A stretch of 64,000 nucleotides of DNA, from positions 281,672 through 345,671 of the forward strand of contig NZ_WIXI01000046.1 in the NCBI RefSeq assembly GCF_009617585.1, in the 5' to 3' direction. Under the pieces are notes generated by a model. That model was not told the DNA's origin. It saw nothing but the letters and a program-made list of their open reading frames with translations, and did not search any database. This stretch comes from Endobacterium cereale (lineage in GTDB: Bacteria > Pseudomonadota > Alphaproteobacteria > Rhizobiales > Rhizobiaceae). The position numbers were made by a program, and so were the translations under genes. Positions within the stretch are counted from its first letter, which is position 1; every line of letters begins with the position of its first letter. Shown here piece after piece: positions 38,075 to 47,703 of this stretch.

Positions 38075-39100
38075 TTATTCCTCCATGACGCCGGCGCGCC
38101 CCATCAGGCCACGCGGCAGGGTGAGCAGCACCACGACCGCCACAAGATATATGATGATCTGATCGATGCCCGGAATGATCGCTTTCACCTCGTTCATCGA
38201 GGCGAAGGATTGCAGTATGCCGAGCAGAAAACCGGCCAGCACCGCCCCGCCGAGCGACCCCATGCCGCCGACCACGACCACAACGAAAGACAGGACCAGG
38301 AATTCCATGCCGATATGATAGTCCGGCGGCAGGATCGGCGTGTACATGACGCCTGCAACACCGGCGACAACAGCAGCGATGCCGAACACGACGGTGAAAC
38401 GCCGCTCGATATTGATGCCGAGCAAGCCGACCGTTTCGCGGTCACGCATGCCGGCGCGCACCACCATGCCGTAGGTGGTAAAGCGCAGGAAGGCAAACAC
38501 TGCACCGATGATCGATAACGAAAATGCCAGGTAGATCAGCCGCCACCACGGATATGGCAGCCCTTGGCCGAGCCCGATCATTTCTCCCACGGCCGCCGTG
38601 CCGCGAAACGCTGCCGGGGCCGGCTGCGGGATCGGGTTGGCGCCGAAATAATGTTTGATGATTTCCTGAATGACGATCGCCAGCCCGAAGGTGACAAGGA
38701 TCTGCTCAGAATGCGGACGCTTGTAGAAATGGCGGATCAAGCCGCGCTCCATGGCGATGCCGACAATCAACATGACCGGAATGGCAAGCAGGATCGATGC
38801 CGGCACCGAATAGTCGACGAGGAACTTGCCGCTCTCACCGAGCCATGCCTCGACATAGGGCTGGCGCACTTCCATGGGCGACCCCCAGGGTGTAGTCTGG
38901 CTCGGATCGATCGTCACCGATTGCAGCGTCAAGAGCTTGTTGAAGCCAACGGCGCAGAAGGCGCCCATCATGAACAGCGCGCCATGCGCAAAGTTGACGA
39001 CGCCAAGCGTTCCGAAAACAAGGGTAAGGCCGAGCGCGATCAGGGCGTAGGCGCCGCCCTTATCGAGCCCGTTGAGAATCTGCAGCAGTATCGCGTCCAT
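38075..39100 (-). CDS. branched-chain amino acid-type ABC permease (LivH-like)
   Basis: A 341-residue permease with [34 protein letters not shown] and [17 protein letters not shown], all hallmarks of LivH/UrtB permeases. It has an insertion after the second helix (residues about 55-85, [13 protein letters not shown]...) not seen in the shortest family members. I choose ATG 39100; a TTG ten codons upstream is a less likely start. It pairs with the LivM-like permease to form the channel. Confidence 0.9.
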   Translation of the reverse strand: MDAILLQILNGLDKGGAYALIALGLTLVFGTLGVVNFAHGALFMMGAFCAVGFNKLLTLQSVTIDPSQTTPWGSPMEVRQPYVEAWLGESGKFLVDYSVPASILLAIPVMLIVGIAMERGLIRHFYKRPHSEQILVTFGLAIVIQEIIKHYFGANPIPQPAPAAFRGTAAVGEMIGLGQGLPYPWWRLIYLAFSLSIIGAVFAFLRFTTYGMVVRAGMRDRETVGLLGINIERRFTVVFGIAAVVAGVAGVMYTPILPPDYHIGMEFLVLSFVVVVVGGMGSLGGAVLAGFLLGILQSFASMNEVKAIIPGIDQIIIYLVAVVVLLTLPRGLMGRAGVMEE

Positions 39101-39194
39101 GAGACCGCCATGAAAAGAGGATTGCGACAAGCCCGCCGGACGCGAAATGCGCCCGACGGCCGGTATCCGGTATCAAGCCCGGATCAGGTAACGA

Positions 39195-40544
39195 TCAGCA
39201 CTTTTTGGCGTCAGCCGGGCCGAGATCACCGCCAAAGATCTTGGCGTCATAGGTGACATCCTTGGCTGGGATCACCTTGCGGACTTCGAGAAGATCGAAC
39301 TTGTCCTTCGGCGCTTCCTTGCCCTGCACGACCAGAATGTCCTTGAAGCACTGGTGATCGTCGGCGCGGTAAAGGGTCGGGCCGTTGCCGAGGCCGTCGA
39401 AATCAAACCCTTCCAGCGCCTTGATGACTTCAGGCGCATAAAAAGTGCCGGCGCGTTCGCAGGCATCGGCATAAAGCAGGGCTTGCACATAGCAGGTATG
39501 GGCGGCCTGGGATGGCGGCGTGCCGTACTCCTTGCCAAACGATTGGGTGAAAGCCTTGGTGCCGGGGTCGGTCAGTTTCCAGTCCCAGTTGGCAGTGCCG
39601 TAAATACCCTTGATCGCCTCGCCCGCACCCTGCGCCATCAGTTCGGAAAACAGCGGCACGACGATTTCGAACTGCTTGCCGTTGACCTGCTTGTCGCGCA
39701 GACCAAACTGAACGGCCTGGGTCAGCGAGTTGATCATATCCTTGCCATAGTGGTTGAGGATCAGCACGTCGGCGCCGGAATTGAGAACCGGGGTAATATA
39801 CTGCGAGTAATCGCCGATGCCGAGCGGTGTGCGCACCGCCTTCACCGTCTGCCAGCCGAGCTTTTCGGTGGCGGCCTTCATCGATTCTTCCTGCGTCCAG
39901 CCCCAGGTATAATCAGCCGTGAGGTGATAGGCCTTGCGGTCGGAACCATAAGCCTCGCCAATGACCGGACCGAGACCAATGCCGGACATGTAGGCGTTGA
40001 AGAAGTGGCGGAAACCGTAGCGTTTCTTGTCCTTGCCGGTCGTATCGTTGGAATGGGTAAGGCCGGTCATGAAAATCACGCCGAGATCCTGGCAAAGGCT
40101 CTGCACGGCAACGGCCTCGGCGGAGGACGAACCACCGGTGATGACCACGGCGCCGTCTTTTTCGACCATGCGCTTGGCGCTGTCGCGCGCCGCATCGGCC
40201 TTGGTCTGTGTATCGCCGGACACGAAAGCGACTTTCTTGCCGAGAATGCCATTGCCCTTCAGCGCCTTGGACGAGAAGGTCGGCAACATGCCGCCATCAC
40301 CCTCGCCGTTCAGGTGTTTCACTGCCAGCTTGTAGGCTTTCAGTTCGTCCTGACCTTCATCGGCGTAAGGGCCGGACAGCGGCACGTTGAAACCGAAGGT
40401 GACCGTATCGCCGGTCGGCACGTTGCAAGACAATTTGTCCTGCGCATAAGCACCGCGCACGAAATGCATCGGTGCTGCCAGTGCCAGACCGGACAGAGCG
40501 CCGGTGCGCAACAGACCACGACGGGTAGTGATGAAACTGGACAT
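39195..40544 (-). CDS. ABC importer substrate-binding protein (HAAT type)
   Basis: A 449-residue periplasmic binding protein of the type-I fold used by Liv/urea/amide importers. The N-terminus carries a Tat-like signal, TTRRGLLRTG, followed by a hydrophobic stretch and cleavage near AYAQD. FGFNVPLSGPYADEGQDELKA is the N-lobe opening and VITGGSSSAEAVAV is a ligand-side loop. A strong GGGAGGAG ribosome binding site precedes ATG 40544. It is first in the five-gene importer operon. The Tat-type export and the linked MTHFR hint at a ligand other than a plain branched-chain amino acid, without proof. Confidence 0.9.
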   Translation of the reverse strand: MSSFITTRRGLLRTGALSGLALAAPMHFVRGAYAQDKLSCNVPTGDTVTFGFNVPLSGPYADEGQDELKAYKLAVKHLNGEGDGGMLPTFSSKALKGNGILGKKVAFVSGDTQTKADAARDSAKRMVEKDGAVVITGGSSSAEAVAVQSLCQDLGVIFMTGLTHSNDTTGKDKKRYGFRHFFNAYMSGIGLGPVIGEAYGSDRKAYHLTADYTWGWTQEESMKAATEKLGWQTVKAVRTPLGIGDYSQYITPVLNSGADVLILNHYGKDMINSLTQAVQFGLRDKQVNGKQFEIVVPLFSELMAQGAGEAIKGIYGTANWDWKLTDPGTKAFTQSFGKEYGTPPSQAAHTCYVQALLYADACERAGTFYAPEVIKALEGFDFDGLGNGPTLYRADDHQCFKDILVVQGKEAPKDKFDLLEVRKVIPAKDVTYDAKIFGGDLGPADAKKC

Positions 40545-40869
40545 GTGACTCCTCCCAAAGTCGGTGAAAACGTCGCACCCCTCCTCAAGAGCGCAGGTTC
40601 AAAGGCTACCCTCAACCCGGATTTAGCCAATCCAACATTGGTCTTACGACTATCGTCTACAGGAGCGAACAATCTGAAATGCCGGCAAAAATGATTTGTG
40701 AGCACTTGTCGAATTCAGGCTCAGGCAAGCCCCAGCGCATAACTTCCGACGCAATTGGGTGAGGGTCAGCGCGATATCGCACAGCCAAAAGTTGCGACCG
40801 GATAAACTACAAGCCTGATTACGCTTCGAAAATTCGTATTTCGTTCGATATAGACCGGGACCTGTTCAT
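40545..40869. promoter_or_regulatory. divergent intergenic region between ABC importer and giant repeat gene
   Basis: 325 bases with no gene I can support. It must hold promoters for both divergent genes. Two symmetric sequences are visible: CCAAT-5-ATTGG at 40627-40641, about 85 bases upstream of the binding-protein gene, and the perfect ten-base palindrome GCGATATCGC at 40771-40780, about 90 bases upstream of the giant gene. Neither is identified. A possible -10 (GATATAG) lies near 40849-40855. Confidence 0.35.
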
Positions 40870-43800
40870 ATGACTTCGATCGTTTCCAATCTGACCCCAA
40901 GCCAGATCAGGTCCCTTCCGACGGCGTCGGTTGCCGCGTGGTCGACCGAAGACGTTGCATCCCTGTCCACAACACAGATCAACGCTCTATCGTCAGCACA
41001 GATTGCCGCGCTGGACAAAGAGGACGTCGAAGTCCTCAAGTCACAGCAACTTCGCGCAATTTCGCAATCAGCGATCGTGGGCCTTTCGCTGGACCAGCTG
41101 ACCGTACTTGCGCCGGGAGCCATCCAGAGCCTGACACCTGCCCAGGTCGCGGCGATGACGGCAACTCAAATCGGCAGCTTTTCGACACTTCAGGCAGAAG
41201 CGTTGACGGAATCACAGGTCAGTGCGCTGACCTCCGCGCAACTCGCGATGCTTGGCCCCGACGAACTCGCCACATTCTCCACGGCAGACATGGCATCGAT
41301 TAATGCCAGAGCGATTGCGGGCCTGACGACAGAAACCATGACGTCGCTGACGACGGCGCAGATCGCGGCACTCAACCCCAAGTCCGTTGGCGGAATGACG
41401 ACCGGGCAGATCGCTGCCTTGACCAGCGGGCAGACGGAAGCGTTTTCGACGGCACAGGCGGCTGAACTGACCGCCGCACAGATTACTGCACTGGGCACCA
41501 CAGGCCTTGCGACCTTCACCACCCAGGAGATCGCCGCACTCAATTCCAATGCCATCGCCGGCATGAATCCGGCAGTATTGGCGGATCTTGGCTCTGCTCA
41601 GGTGGCTGCGCTCAAGACTGCACAGATCGGCGCCATCAAGGCGGCACAAATCGCGGCTGTTGGCACAAGCTTCATTGCCACCCTGTCGACCGAGCAAATC
41701 AGCGCACTCAATACCGGAGCCGTGGCAACACTGACGACGGCGCAGATCGAAGCACTCAGCGCAAGCCAGATCGAAGCATTCTCCATCACGCAAGTCAAAG
41801 TGCTTACACCGGCCCAGGTGACAGCCCTTGGTGCCGATGGCATTACACAATTCACGACCGCCGAAATTGCTGCGCTTTCCAACAGAGCCGTGCAGGGCCT
41901 GACGAATGAAGCTATCGAAAAACTGACGCCGGAGCAGATTGCCGCGCTGAGTACCGGCGCCATTGCCAGCCTGACACCAGCACAGATTCAAAGCCTGTCG
42001 CCGACACAGGTTGAAGCGCTCACCGTGCAGCAGGTCAAAGTGCTCAGCTCGACGCAGCTTGCAGCATTGGATGCCGAAGATATCGCCACCTTCACCAACG
42101 CTGAAATCGCTTCAATCAGCAACCGGGCCATCAGCGGCCTGACGACAGCGGCCATAGCAGCACTTTCAACAACACAGATCGCATCCATTAGCGCCAACGG
42201 CATGACCGGGCTGACCAGCACACAGATCACTGCTCTGACAACGGTTCAGGCGGACGCCCTGTCGGCACTGCAAATCCGCGCAATGAGCACAGGGCAGATT
42301 GCCTATCTCAGCACCGAACAGCTTGCCACCTTTTCGCCGGACGAGATCGCATCGATCAGCACAAAGGCAGTGAGTGGCCTTTCCACCTCCGGGATTTCCA
42401 CCTTGTCGTCGGCGCAGATCGCAGCGCTGACATCAGCACAGGTCGGGGCGCTTACCACGGCGCAAATAAGCGCTTTGTCCACTGATCAGGTTGAGGCGCT
42501 CAACGGAACTCATTTCCGCGCCATGAGCAGCCAGCAGATTTCGGCACTCGGGACAGATGACCTTGCAACCCTGTCCAACGAAGAGATCGCGTCCATCGCC
42601 AGCAGGTCGCTGTCCGGTCTCAGCACGGCCGCAATCGCAACTCTGACGACAGCACAGATCGCAGCTTTAACGACGGGTCAGATCGCATCGCTGACGCCGG
42701 CTCATTTCACCGCTTTGACGGTCGATCAGGTGGAAGCATTGACTCCCGAGCAAGTTCGGGCGCTGACATCGAAACAGCTTGCCGCCCTTGGCGAAGACGA
42801 CATCGCAACCTTTTCCACTGCGGACATTGCCGCCATCACCAACCGGGCCATGCCGGGTCTCAGCACCGCTGCATTCGCCGTCATGTCTTCCGCCCAGATT
42901 GCAGCGCTTAATCCGAGCGCAATCATGGCACTTAAAACAAACCAGATTGCCGTCATCGACACGGACTTCATCGCCGCCCTTTCAACGGCACAGATCGCAG
43001 CCTTAAGCACGACAGCCATCGCACGACTGACAACAGCACAGATCGATGTCATGAGCGCGTCTCAGATCGAAGCGCTGTCGGTAACGCAGATCAGAGCCAT
43101 GTCGTCCGAGCAACTATCGGTCTTCGATAAGAATGACCTGGCGACCTTCTCCCTTGACGAGATCGCGGCACTGTCAGCCAGCGCCATATCAGGCCTTGGT
43201 CCGGAAATATTTGCCAGCCTTTCACCGGCTCAGATCGCAGCACTCAGCACGGGTGCCATAACCGGCCTCACCTCTGACCAGATCGCGGCACTCAGCACCG
43301 CGCAGGTCGACGCATTCTCGATCAATCAGATCAAGGCACTGACTGCCAACCAGACCGCCGGTCTGGGTGTCGATGATATTGCGACTTTTTCGACGACGGA
43401 GATTGCTGCGCTCAGCAATCGCGCAATAGCTGGGCTGAATAACGAAGCGTTCTTCAGCCTCTCCTCCGGACAGGTTGCCTCCCTGAGCACGCTAGCGATA
43501 TCAGCGCTGACAACCGACCAGATCGGCAAGCTTTCCCCCACCCAGCTCGGGGCGCTTTCCACGACCCAAATTCGTGCGTTGAGCTCGACCCAGCTATCCG
43601 CCATTGAGCCGGAGGACCTCGCAGCATTCTCGACGGCCGGGATCGCCGCCATCAGCAATCGTGCGATCGGAGGCCTGAGCGAGGCTGCAATCGCGGCACT
43701 TTCCACGGCACAGATCGCGGCACTCAGTACACTTGCCATTGCCGGGCTGAGCACGATCCAGGTGGACGCACTCGGCAGCACCCAGATCGCGGCACTTTCA

Positions 43801-46800
43801 ACGACCCAGATCAAGGCACTGAATGCAGCGCAGATCGGCGCTCTGGGCGATGATCTGGAGTTGCTGTCATCCGCACAGATTGCCGCACTTAGCCCCGCGG
43901 GTCTCGCCGGTCTCAACAGCTACCAGATCGAGGCGTTGAGCACGGGCCAGGTGGCAGCACTGACAACAGCCCAAATCGCGGCCCTGAGTTCCAAGCAGAT
44001 CGCAGCTTTCGAGACGATCGATCTTGCCGCCCTGACGACCGCGCAGATTGCCGCCATCAGCACAGGTGGTCTTCTGGGTATGTCTGCCGAACAGATGGAA
44101 TCGCTCGGCACCAGCCAGATCGCCGCGCTGACCACACGACAGATGAACGCGTTGAAATCAGCGCAGATCGGCGCCTTGGGCACGGATGATATCGCCGCGC
44201 TCTCGACCGCGCAGATAGCGGCATTGAGTTCTTCCGGTATAAACGGCCTGACATCCCAACAGATCGGTATCCTCACGACAGCTCAAGCTGAAGCGTTGAC
44301 CAGCGCCCAGGTGGCGGCGCTGACGTCAAAACAGCTTGCCGTTCTGGGGCCGGACGAGATCGCGACCTTCTCGAACAAGGATATCGCTGCCATTACGGCG
44401 GGTGTGATTGCCGGCCTGCCGACGGAAACCATCGCAGCGCTTTCGACGACACAGATTGCCGCGCTCAGCACTGCCGGCATTGCCGGCCTGACCACTCGAC
44501 AGATCGCAGCGCTTTCAACGGCACAGGTAGAGGCACTCACCAGCGCGCAGATCGGCGCACTCAATTCCGCTCAGCTGGCCGCCCTCGGTACCGATGACCT
44601 GGCGACGTTCACGACGCGCGAAATCGCCGCCATCAGTTCCGGCGCCATTTCGGGACTTTCCACGGACACGCTTTCGGTACTGACCACGGCACAGATTGCC
44701 GCCCTAAGTCCATCCGGTATCAGCGGCCTGACGACGCGGCAGATCGCGGCGCTCGGAACCGATCAGGCCGAGGCATTGACCAGCGCACAGATCGCCATAC
44801 TGAGCGCCACGCAGATGGCTGCGTTTGGAGCAGACGATATCGCGACCTTCTCGACGAGGGAGATCTCGTCGATCAATTCCGGTGCCATCGGCGGCATCAC
44901 AGGAGAAACACTGGCATCACTTTCGACCGCCCAGATTGCCGCCCTCAGCACGACAAGCGCGGCAGCTCTTGGCACGGATCGCATTGCCGCGCTGACAAGC
45001 GACCAGCTCAAGGCGCTGACGACGGCCCAACTCGGTGCACTGACGTCCAGACAGGTGGCAGCTCTGGGCACGGCCAATGTCGCCATCCTTACCACCGGTC
45101 AGATCGCAGCCCTAAGCAGCAACGGCATTGCCGGCCTTACGGCGGACCAGATCGCCGCGCTCTCCACCGATCAGGCGGAAGCGTTGACGACCACGCAAGT
45201 AGGGGCATTGAACTCGAAACAGCTGGCGGCGCTTGGAGCAGACGATCTCGCCAAATTCTCCGATGACGATCTTGCAGCGCTCACCTCCGGTGCGCTTGCC
45301 GGGCTTTCAACCGCAGTCCTCTCGTCATTGTCGACCGACCAGATCGCGGCACTTAGCGCCTCTGGGATCACCGGACTGACGACGGATTTGATCGCGGCGC
45401 TCAGCAGCGAACAGATCGGAGCCCTGACAACCGCCCAGGTCCATGCACTCGGCTCAAGGCAGGTCTCAGCCTTCGGCACCGACGACATCGCCGCACTGTC
45501 GACCGCACAGATCGCCGCACTGGGGTCTGACGGCATTGCTGGCCTGTCGAGCACGCAGATTGCGGCGCTCAGCACCAGCCAGGCTGAGGCACTGGTCAGC
45601 GCGCAGATCGCAGCACTGCAGTCCTCGCAAATGGGTGGACTGACGCCAGGCGCCATCGATACATTTACGCCTGGAGAAATGGGGGCGATCACATCAGGGG
45701 CGATTTCCGGCCTGCCGACATCGGCGATCGCCAGCCTTTCAACGACTCAGATTGCGGCTCTCAGTGCAGCAGCGATTTCCGGCCTGACCACGGCACAGAT
45801 CGCGGCTATGAGCAGCAGCCAGATCGAAGCGCTGACGACCGCGCAAGTGGCAGCCCTGACCTCGCGTCAGGTCGCAGCTCTGGGCACGGATGATCTGGGC
45901 GCGCTTTCGACTGCGCAGGTTGCTGCTCTCAGCACCGCCGGCGTTAGCGGACTTTCAAGCACACAGATCGCCGCCTTGAAAACCGAGCAGGTCGAGGCAC
46001 TCAATGCCACCCAGATCGGTGCGCTGACATCGCGCCAGATCGCGGCATTGAGCGCCGATGCGATAGAGACTTTCACGACGGCAGAGATAGCCGCCATCAG
46101 TTCGATGGCCATACCGGGTATCTCAACCGATGTGATCGCCAACCTCTCGACGGCGCAGGTGGCTGCCCTGAGTTCTGGCGGCGCATCGGCACTGACCACC
46201 GACCAGATCGTGGCACTCAGCAGTCATCAGGTCGAGGCACTGACCAGCACCCAGATCGGAGCACTGAACTCTCGTCAGATCGCCGCACTGGGTGCAGACG
46301 ATCTCGCGACATTCACAACTGCCGAACTGGGCGCGATCAGCTCGAATGCGATTCCCGGTCTTTCCACCTCAGCCATTGCCGGCCTGTCGACAAGCCAGAT
46401 TACAGCGCTCAGCACGGGTGCCGTTTCGGGACTGACGACAAGCCAGATCGCCGCTTTGAGCGTGAATCAGGTGGAAGCGCTTTCCGCCAGCCAGATCGCG
46501 ACGCTCGGCTCCAAGCAGGTGGCCGCCCTTGGCGCTGACGACATCGCCGCGCTGACGACGGCACAGATTGCAGCGATGAGTACAGCTGGCATTGCCGGTC
46601 TCGGCAGTAGCCAGACAAGCGGGCTAACACTGGAACAGGTCAATGCCCTTTCAACGGGCCAGATCGCCAGTTTGACCTCGGATGCGCTCAGCGGTTTCAG
46701 CCTTGGCGCACTCGATGTACTTACCCCGGAAAAGCTGGCTGCAATCAGTTCGACCGGCATGAAGGGTCTTTCGACCGCCTTCATCGCGAGCCTGTCTGCC

Positions 46801-47541
46801 AATGAGGTTGCCGCACTCGGGACATCCGGTATCGCCGGCCTCAGCAGCGACCAGATCCATGCGATGAGCAACGACCAGCTGGATGCGCTGTCGCTTGCAC
46901 AGATCGCGGCACTGGGATCATCGGGCCTTGCGGGCTTGACGACCTCGCAGCTGACGACTTTCTCGACGGAAGAACTGGCGGCGATCAACACCGCAGCCAT
47001 CCGCGGCCTGCCAACCTCGGTGGTGGCGGCACTGACGACAGAAGATATCGGGGCGCTGACGACCGGCCAGATGGCGGCACTTGGTTATAACCAGGTCGCA
47101 GCCATGACAACCACACAGCTGGGCTCGTTGACGATGACGCAGGTCGGGGCGCTGACCGCCATTCAGGCGGCGGCATTGGGTGCGGATGATCTGACGGCAT
47201 TTTCACCGGAAAAGATCATGTCTCTTAGTTCGACGGCAATCACGGGCCTCAGCACGGCGGTGCTGTCAGCCCTGCCGACGGAACAGGCACACGCCTTCAC
47301 CGCAGGTCAGATCGGGGCGATGACCTCAGCTCAGGTGGCGGCCCTGCAGAGAAGTGATACGGGCAGTGTCTCTAGCTCCAGTATGGAATCGTCTTATCGG
47401 ATGGCAAGCTATTCGTCCTACTCGGCGGACAATTCCAACAGCGCATCCGACACCGAAGCCACGGATGCCATCGTCGAACCGGCAACCGATACCCAATCCG
47501 ACGACGTGGCTTCGATCATCTCGTCCTATCTCGCAGTTTGA
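40870..47541 (+). CDS. giant octapeptide-repeat protein, 2223 aa
   Basis: I do not recognise a named family. After six residues the protein consists of about 270 tandem octads, consensus [A/G]-L-[S/T]-[S/T]-x-Q-[I/V]-[A/E], covering residues 7 to about 2165, with one seven-residue slip (ALGDDLE). Octads are grouped: an acidic unit such as ALGADDIA recurs mostly every ten octads (80 residues), and in places every seven. A 58-residue Ser-rich tail follows, ending DDVASIISSYLAV. There is no signal peptide, membrane helix or cysteine-rich part. The L-[S/T]-x-x-Q-I pattern matches a helix capping box with hydrophobic staple, so a solenoid of short helices is plausible. The ribosome binding site is weak (GGGA, 11 bases). 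It is followed by a GT41 glycosyltransferase gene, its likely partner. A secreted or surface role is inference. Confidence 0.9.
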   Translation: MTSIVSNLTPSQIRSLPTASVAAWSTEDVASLSTTQINALSSAQIAALDKEDVEVLKSQQLRAISQSAIVGLSLDQLTVLAPGAIQSLTPAQVAAMTATQIGSFSTLQAEALTESQVSALTSAQLAMLGPDELATFSTADMASINARAIAGLTTETMTSLTTAQIAALNPKSVGGMTTGQIAALTSGQTEAFSTAQAAELTAAQITALGTTGLATFTTQEIAALNSNAIAGMNPAVLADLGSAQVAALKTAQIGAIKAAQIAAVGTSFIATLSTEQISALNTGAVATLTTAQIEALSASQIEAFSITQVKVLTPAQVTALGADGITQFTTAEIAALSNRAVQGLTNEAIEKLTPEQIAALSTGAIASLTPAQIQSLSPTQVEALTVQQVKVLSSTQLAALDAEDIATFTNAEIASISNRAISGLTTAAIAALSTTQIASISANGMTGLTSTQITALTTVQADALSALQIRAMSTGQIAYLSTEQLATFSPDEIASISTKAVSGLSTSGISTLSSAQIAALTSAQVGALTTAQISALSTDQVEALNGTHFRAMSSQQISALGTDDLATLSNEEIASIASRSLSGLSTAAIATLTTAQIAALTTGQIASLTPAHFTALTVDQVEALTPEQVRALTSKQLAALGEDDIATFSTADIAAITNRAMPGLSTAAFAVMSSAQIAALNPSAIMALKTNQIAVIDTDFIAALSTAQIAALSTTAIARLTTAQIDVMSASQIEALSVTQIRAMSSEQLSVFDKNDLATFSLDEIAALSASAISGLGPEIFASLSPAQIAALSTGAITGLTSDQIAALSTAQVDAFSINQIKALTANQTAGLGVDDIATFSTTEIAALSNRAIAGLNNEAFFSLSSGQVASLSTLAISALTTDQIGKLSPTQLGALSTTQIRALSSTQLSAIEPEDLAAFSTAGIAAISNRAIGGLSEAAIAALSTAQIAALSTLAIAGLSTIQVDALGSTQIAALSTTQIKALNAAQIGALGDDLELLSSAQIAALSPAGLAGLNSYQIEALSTGQVAALTTAQIAALSSKQIAAFETIDLAALTTAQIAAISTGGLLGMSAEQMESLGTSQIAALTTRQMNALKSAQIGALGTDDIAALSTAQIAALSSSGINGLTSQQIGILTTAQAEALTSAQVAALTSKQLAVLGPDEIATFSNKDIAAITAGVIAGLPTETIAALSTTQIAALSTAGIAGLTTRQIAALSTAQVEALTSAQIGALNSAQLAALGTDDLATFTTREIAAISSGAISGLSTDTLSVLTTAQIAALSPSGISGLTTRQIAALGTDQAEALTSAQIAILSATQMAAFGADDIATFSTREISSINSGAIGGITGETLASLSTAQIAALSTTSAAALGTDRIAALTSDQLKALTTAQLGALTSRQVAALGTANVAILTTGQIAALSSNGIAGLTADQIAALSTDQAEALTTTQVGALNSKQLAALGADDLAKFSDDDLAALTSGALAGLSTAVLSSLSTDQIAALSASGITGLTTDLIAALSSEQIGALTTAQVHALGSRQVSAFGTDDIAALSTAQIAALGSDGIAGLSSTQIAALSTSQAEALVSAQIAALQSSQMGGLTPGAIDTFTPGEMGAITSGAISGLPTSAIASLSTTQIAALSAAAISGLTTAQIAAMSSSQIEALTTAQVAALTSRQVAALGTDDLGALSTAQVAALSTAGVSGLSSTQIAALKTEQVEALNATQIGALTSRQIAALSADAIETFTTAEIAAISSMAIPGISTDVIANLSTAQVAALSSGGASALTTDQIVALSSHQVEALTSTQIGALNSRQIAALGADDLATFTTAELGAISSNAIPGLSTSAIAGLSTSQITALSTGAVSGLTTSQIAALSVNQVEALSASQIATLGSKQVAALGADDIAALTTAQIAAMSTAGIAGLGSSQTSGLTLEQVNALSTGQIASLTSDALSGFSLGALDVLTPEKLAAISSTGMKGLSTAFIASLSANEVAALGTSGIAGLSSDQIHAMSNDQLDALSLAQIAALGSSGLAGLTTSQLTTFSTEELAAINTAAIRGLPTSVVAALTTEDIGALTTGQMAALGYNQVAAMTTTQLGSLTMTQVGALTAIQAAALGADDLTAFSPEKIMSLSSTAITGLSTAVLSALPTEQAHAFTAGQIGAMTSAQVAALQRSDTGSVSSSSMESSYRMASYSSYSADNSNSASDTEATDAIVEPATDTQSDDVASIISSYLAV
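40888..47364 (+). repeat. 24-bp coding repeat array with 240-bp higher-order period
   Basis: About 270 tandem 24-base units encode octapeptides such as ALTTAQIA. DNA copies have diverged in synonymous positions while the peptide pattern is kept, so the array is old and under selection at protein level. A 240-base (ten-unit) super-period is visible from the spacing of the acidic unit at octads 6, 16, 26, 40, 50, 60, 70 and 80. The middle of the array has seven-unit periods lacking the TFSTAEIA-like triplet of octads. Confidence 0.9.
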
Positions 47542-47567
47542 CAGAGCTGCGGCGATGTGACCGATCA

Positions 47568-47602
47568 ATGCAATGGCCAGATCTTGTATCGGGCCATTGC
47601 AT
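47568..47602 (+). other. intercistronic hairpin
   Basis: An 11-base-pair perfect stem (ATGCAATGGCC / GGCCATTGCAT) with a 13-base loop begins 26 bases after the giant gene's stop. No T tract follows, so it is unlikely to be a full terminator. It could protect the upstream message or partly reduce read-through into the glycosyltransferase gene. A smaller CTTGCC-TTG-GGCAAG hairpin follows. Confidence 0.55.
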
Positions 47603-47703
47603 GACTTGCCTTGGGCAAGCCAGCGCGGTTACAGCATTTCAACCTATCGCATGTGGTTGAATCGCCGGCCGTCAGGTCGATTGAAAGTGGGACCTCGACA
47701 TTC

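Noticed and set aside
40870..47541. RTX or pentapeptide-repeat protein
   Set aside because: RTX repeats are nine-residue Gly/Asp-rich units and pentapeptide repeats have period five. Here the period is eight with a Leu/Ser-Thr/Gln/Ile pattern and no GGxG motif.
40870..47541. CRISPR array or non-coding satellite
   Set aside because: The 24-base units are contiguous, keep one reading frame for 6.7 kb, and vary mainly at synonymous positions, so the array is coding.
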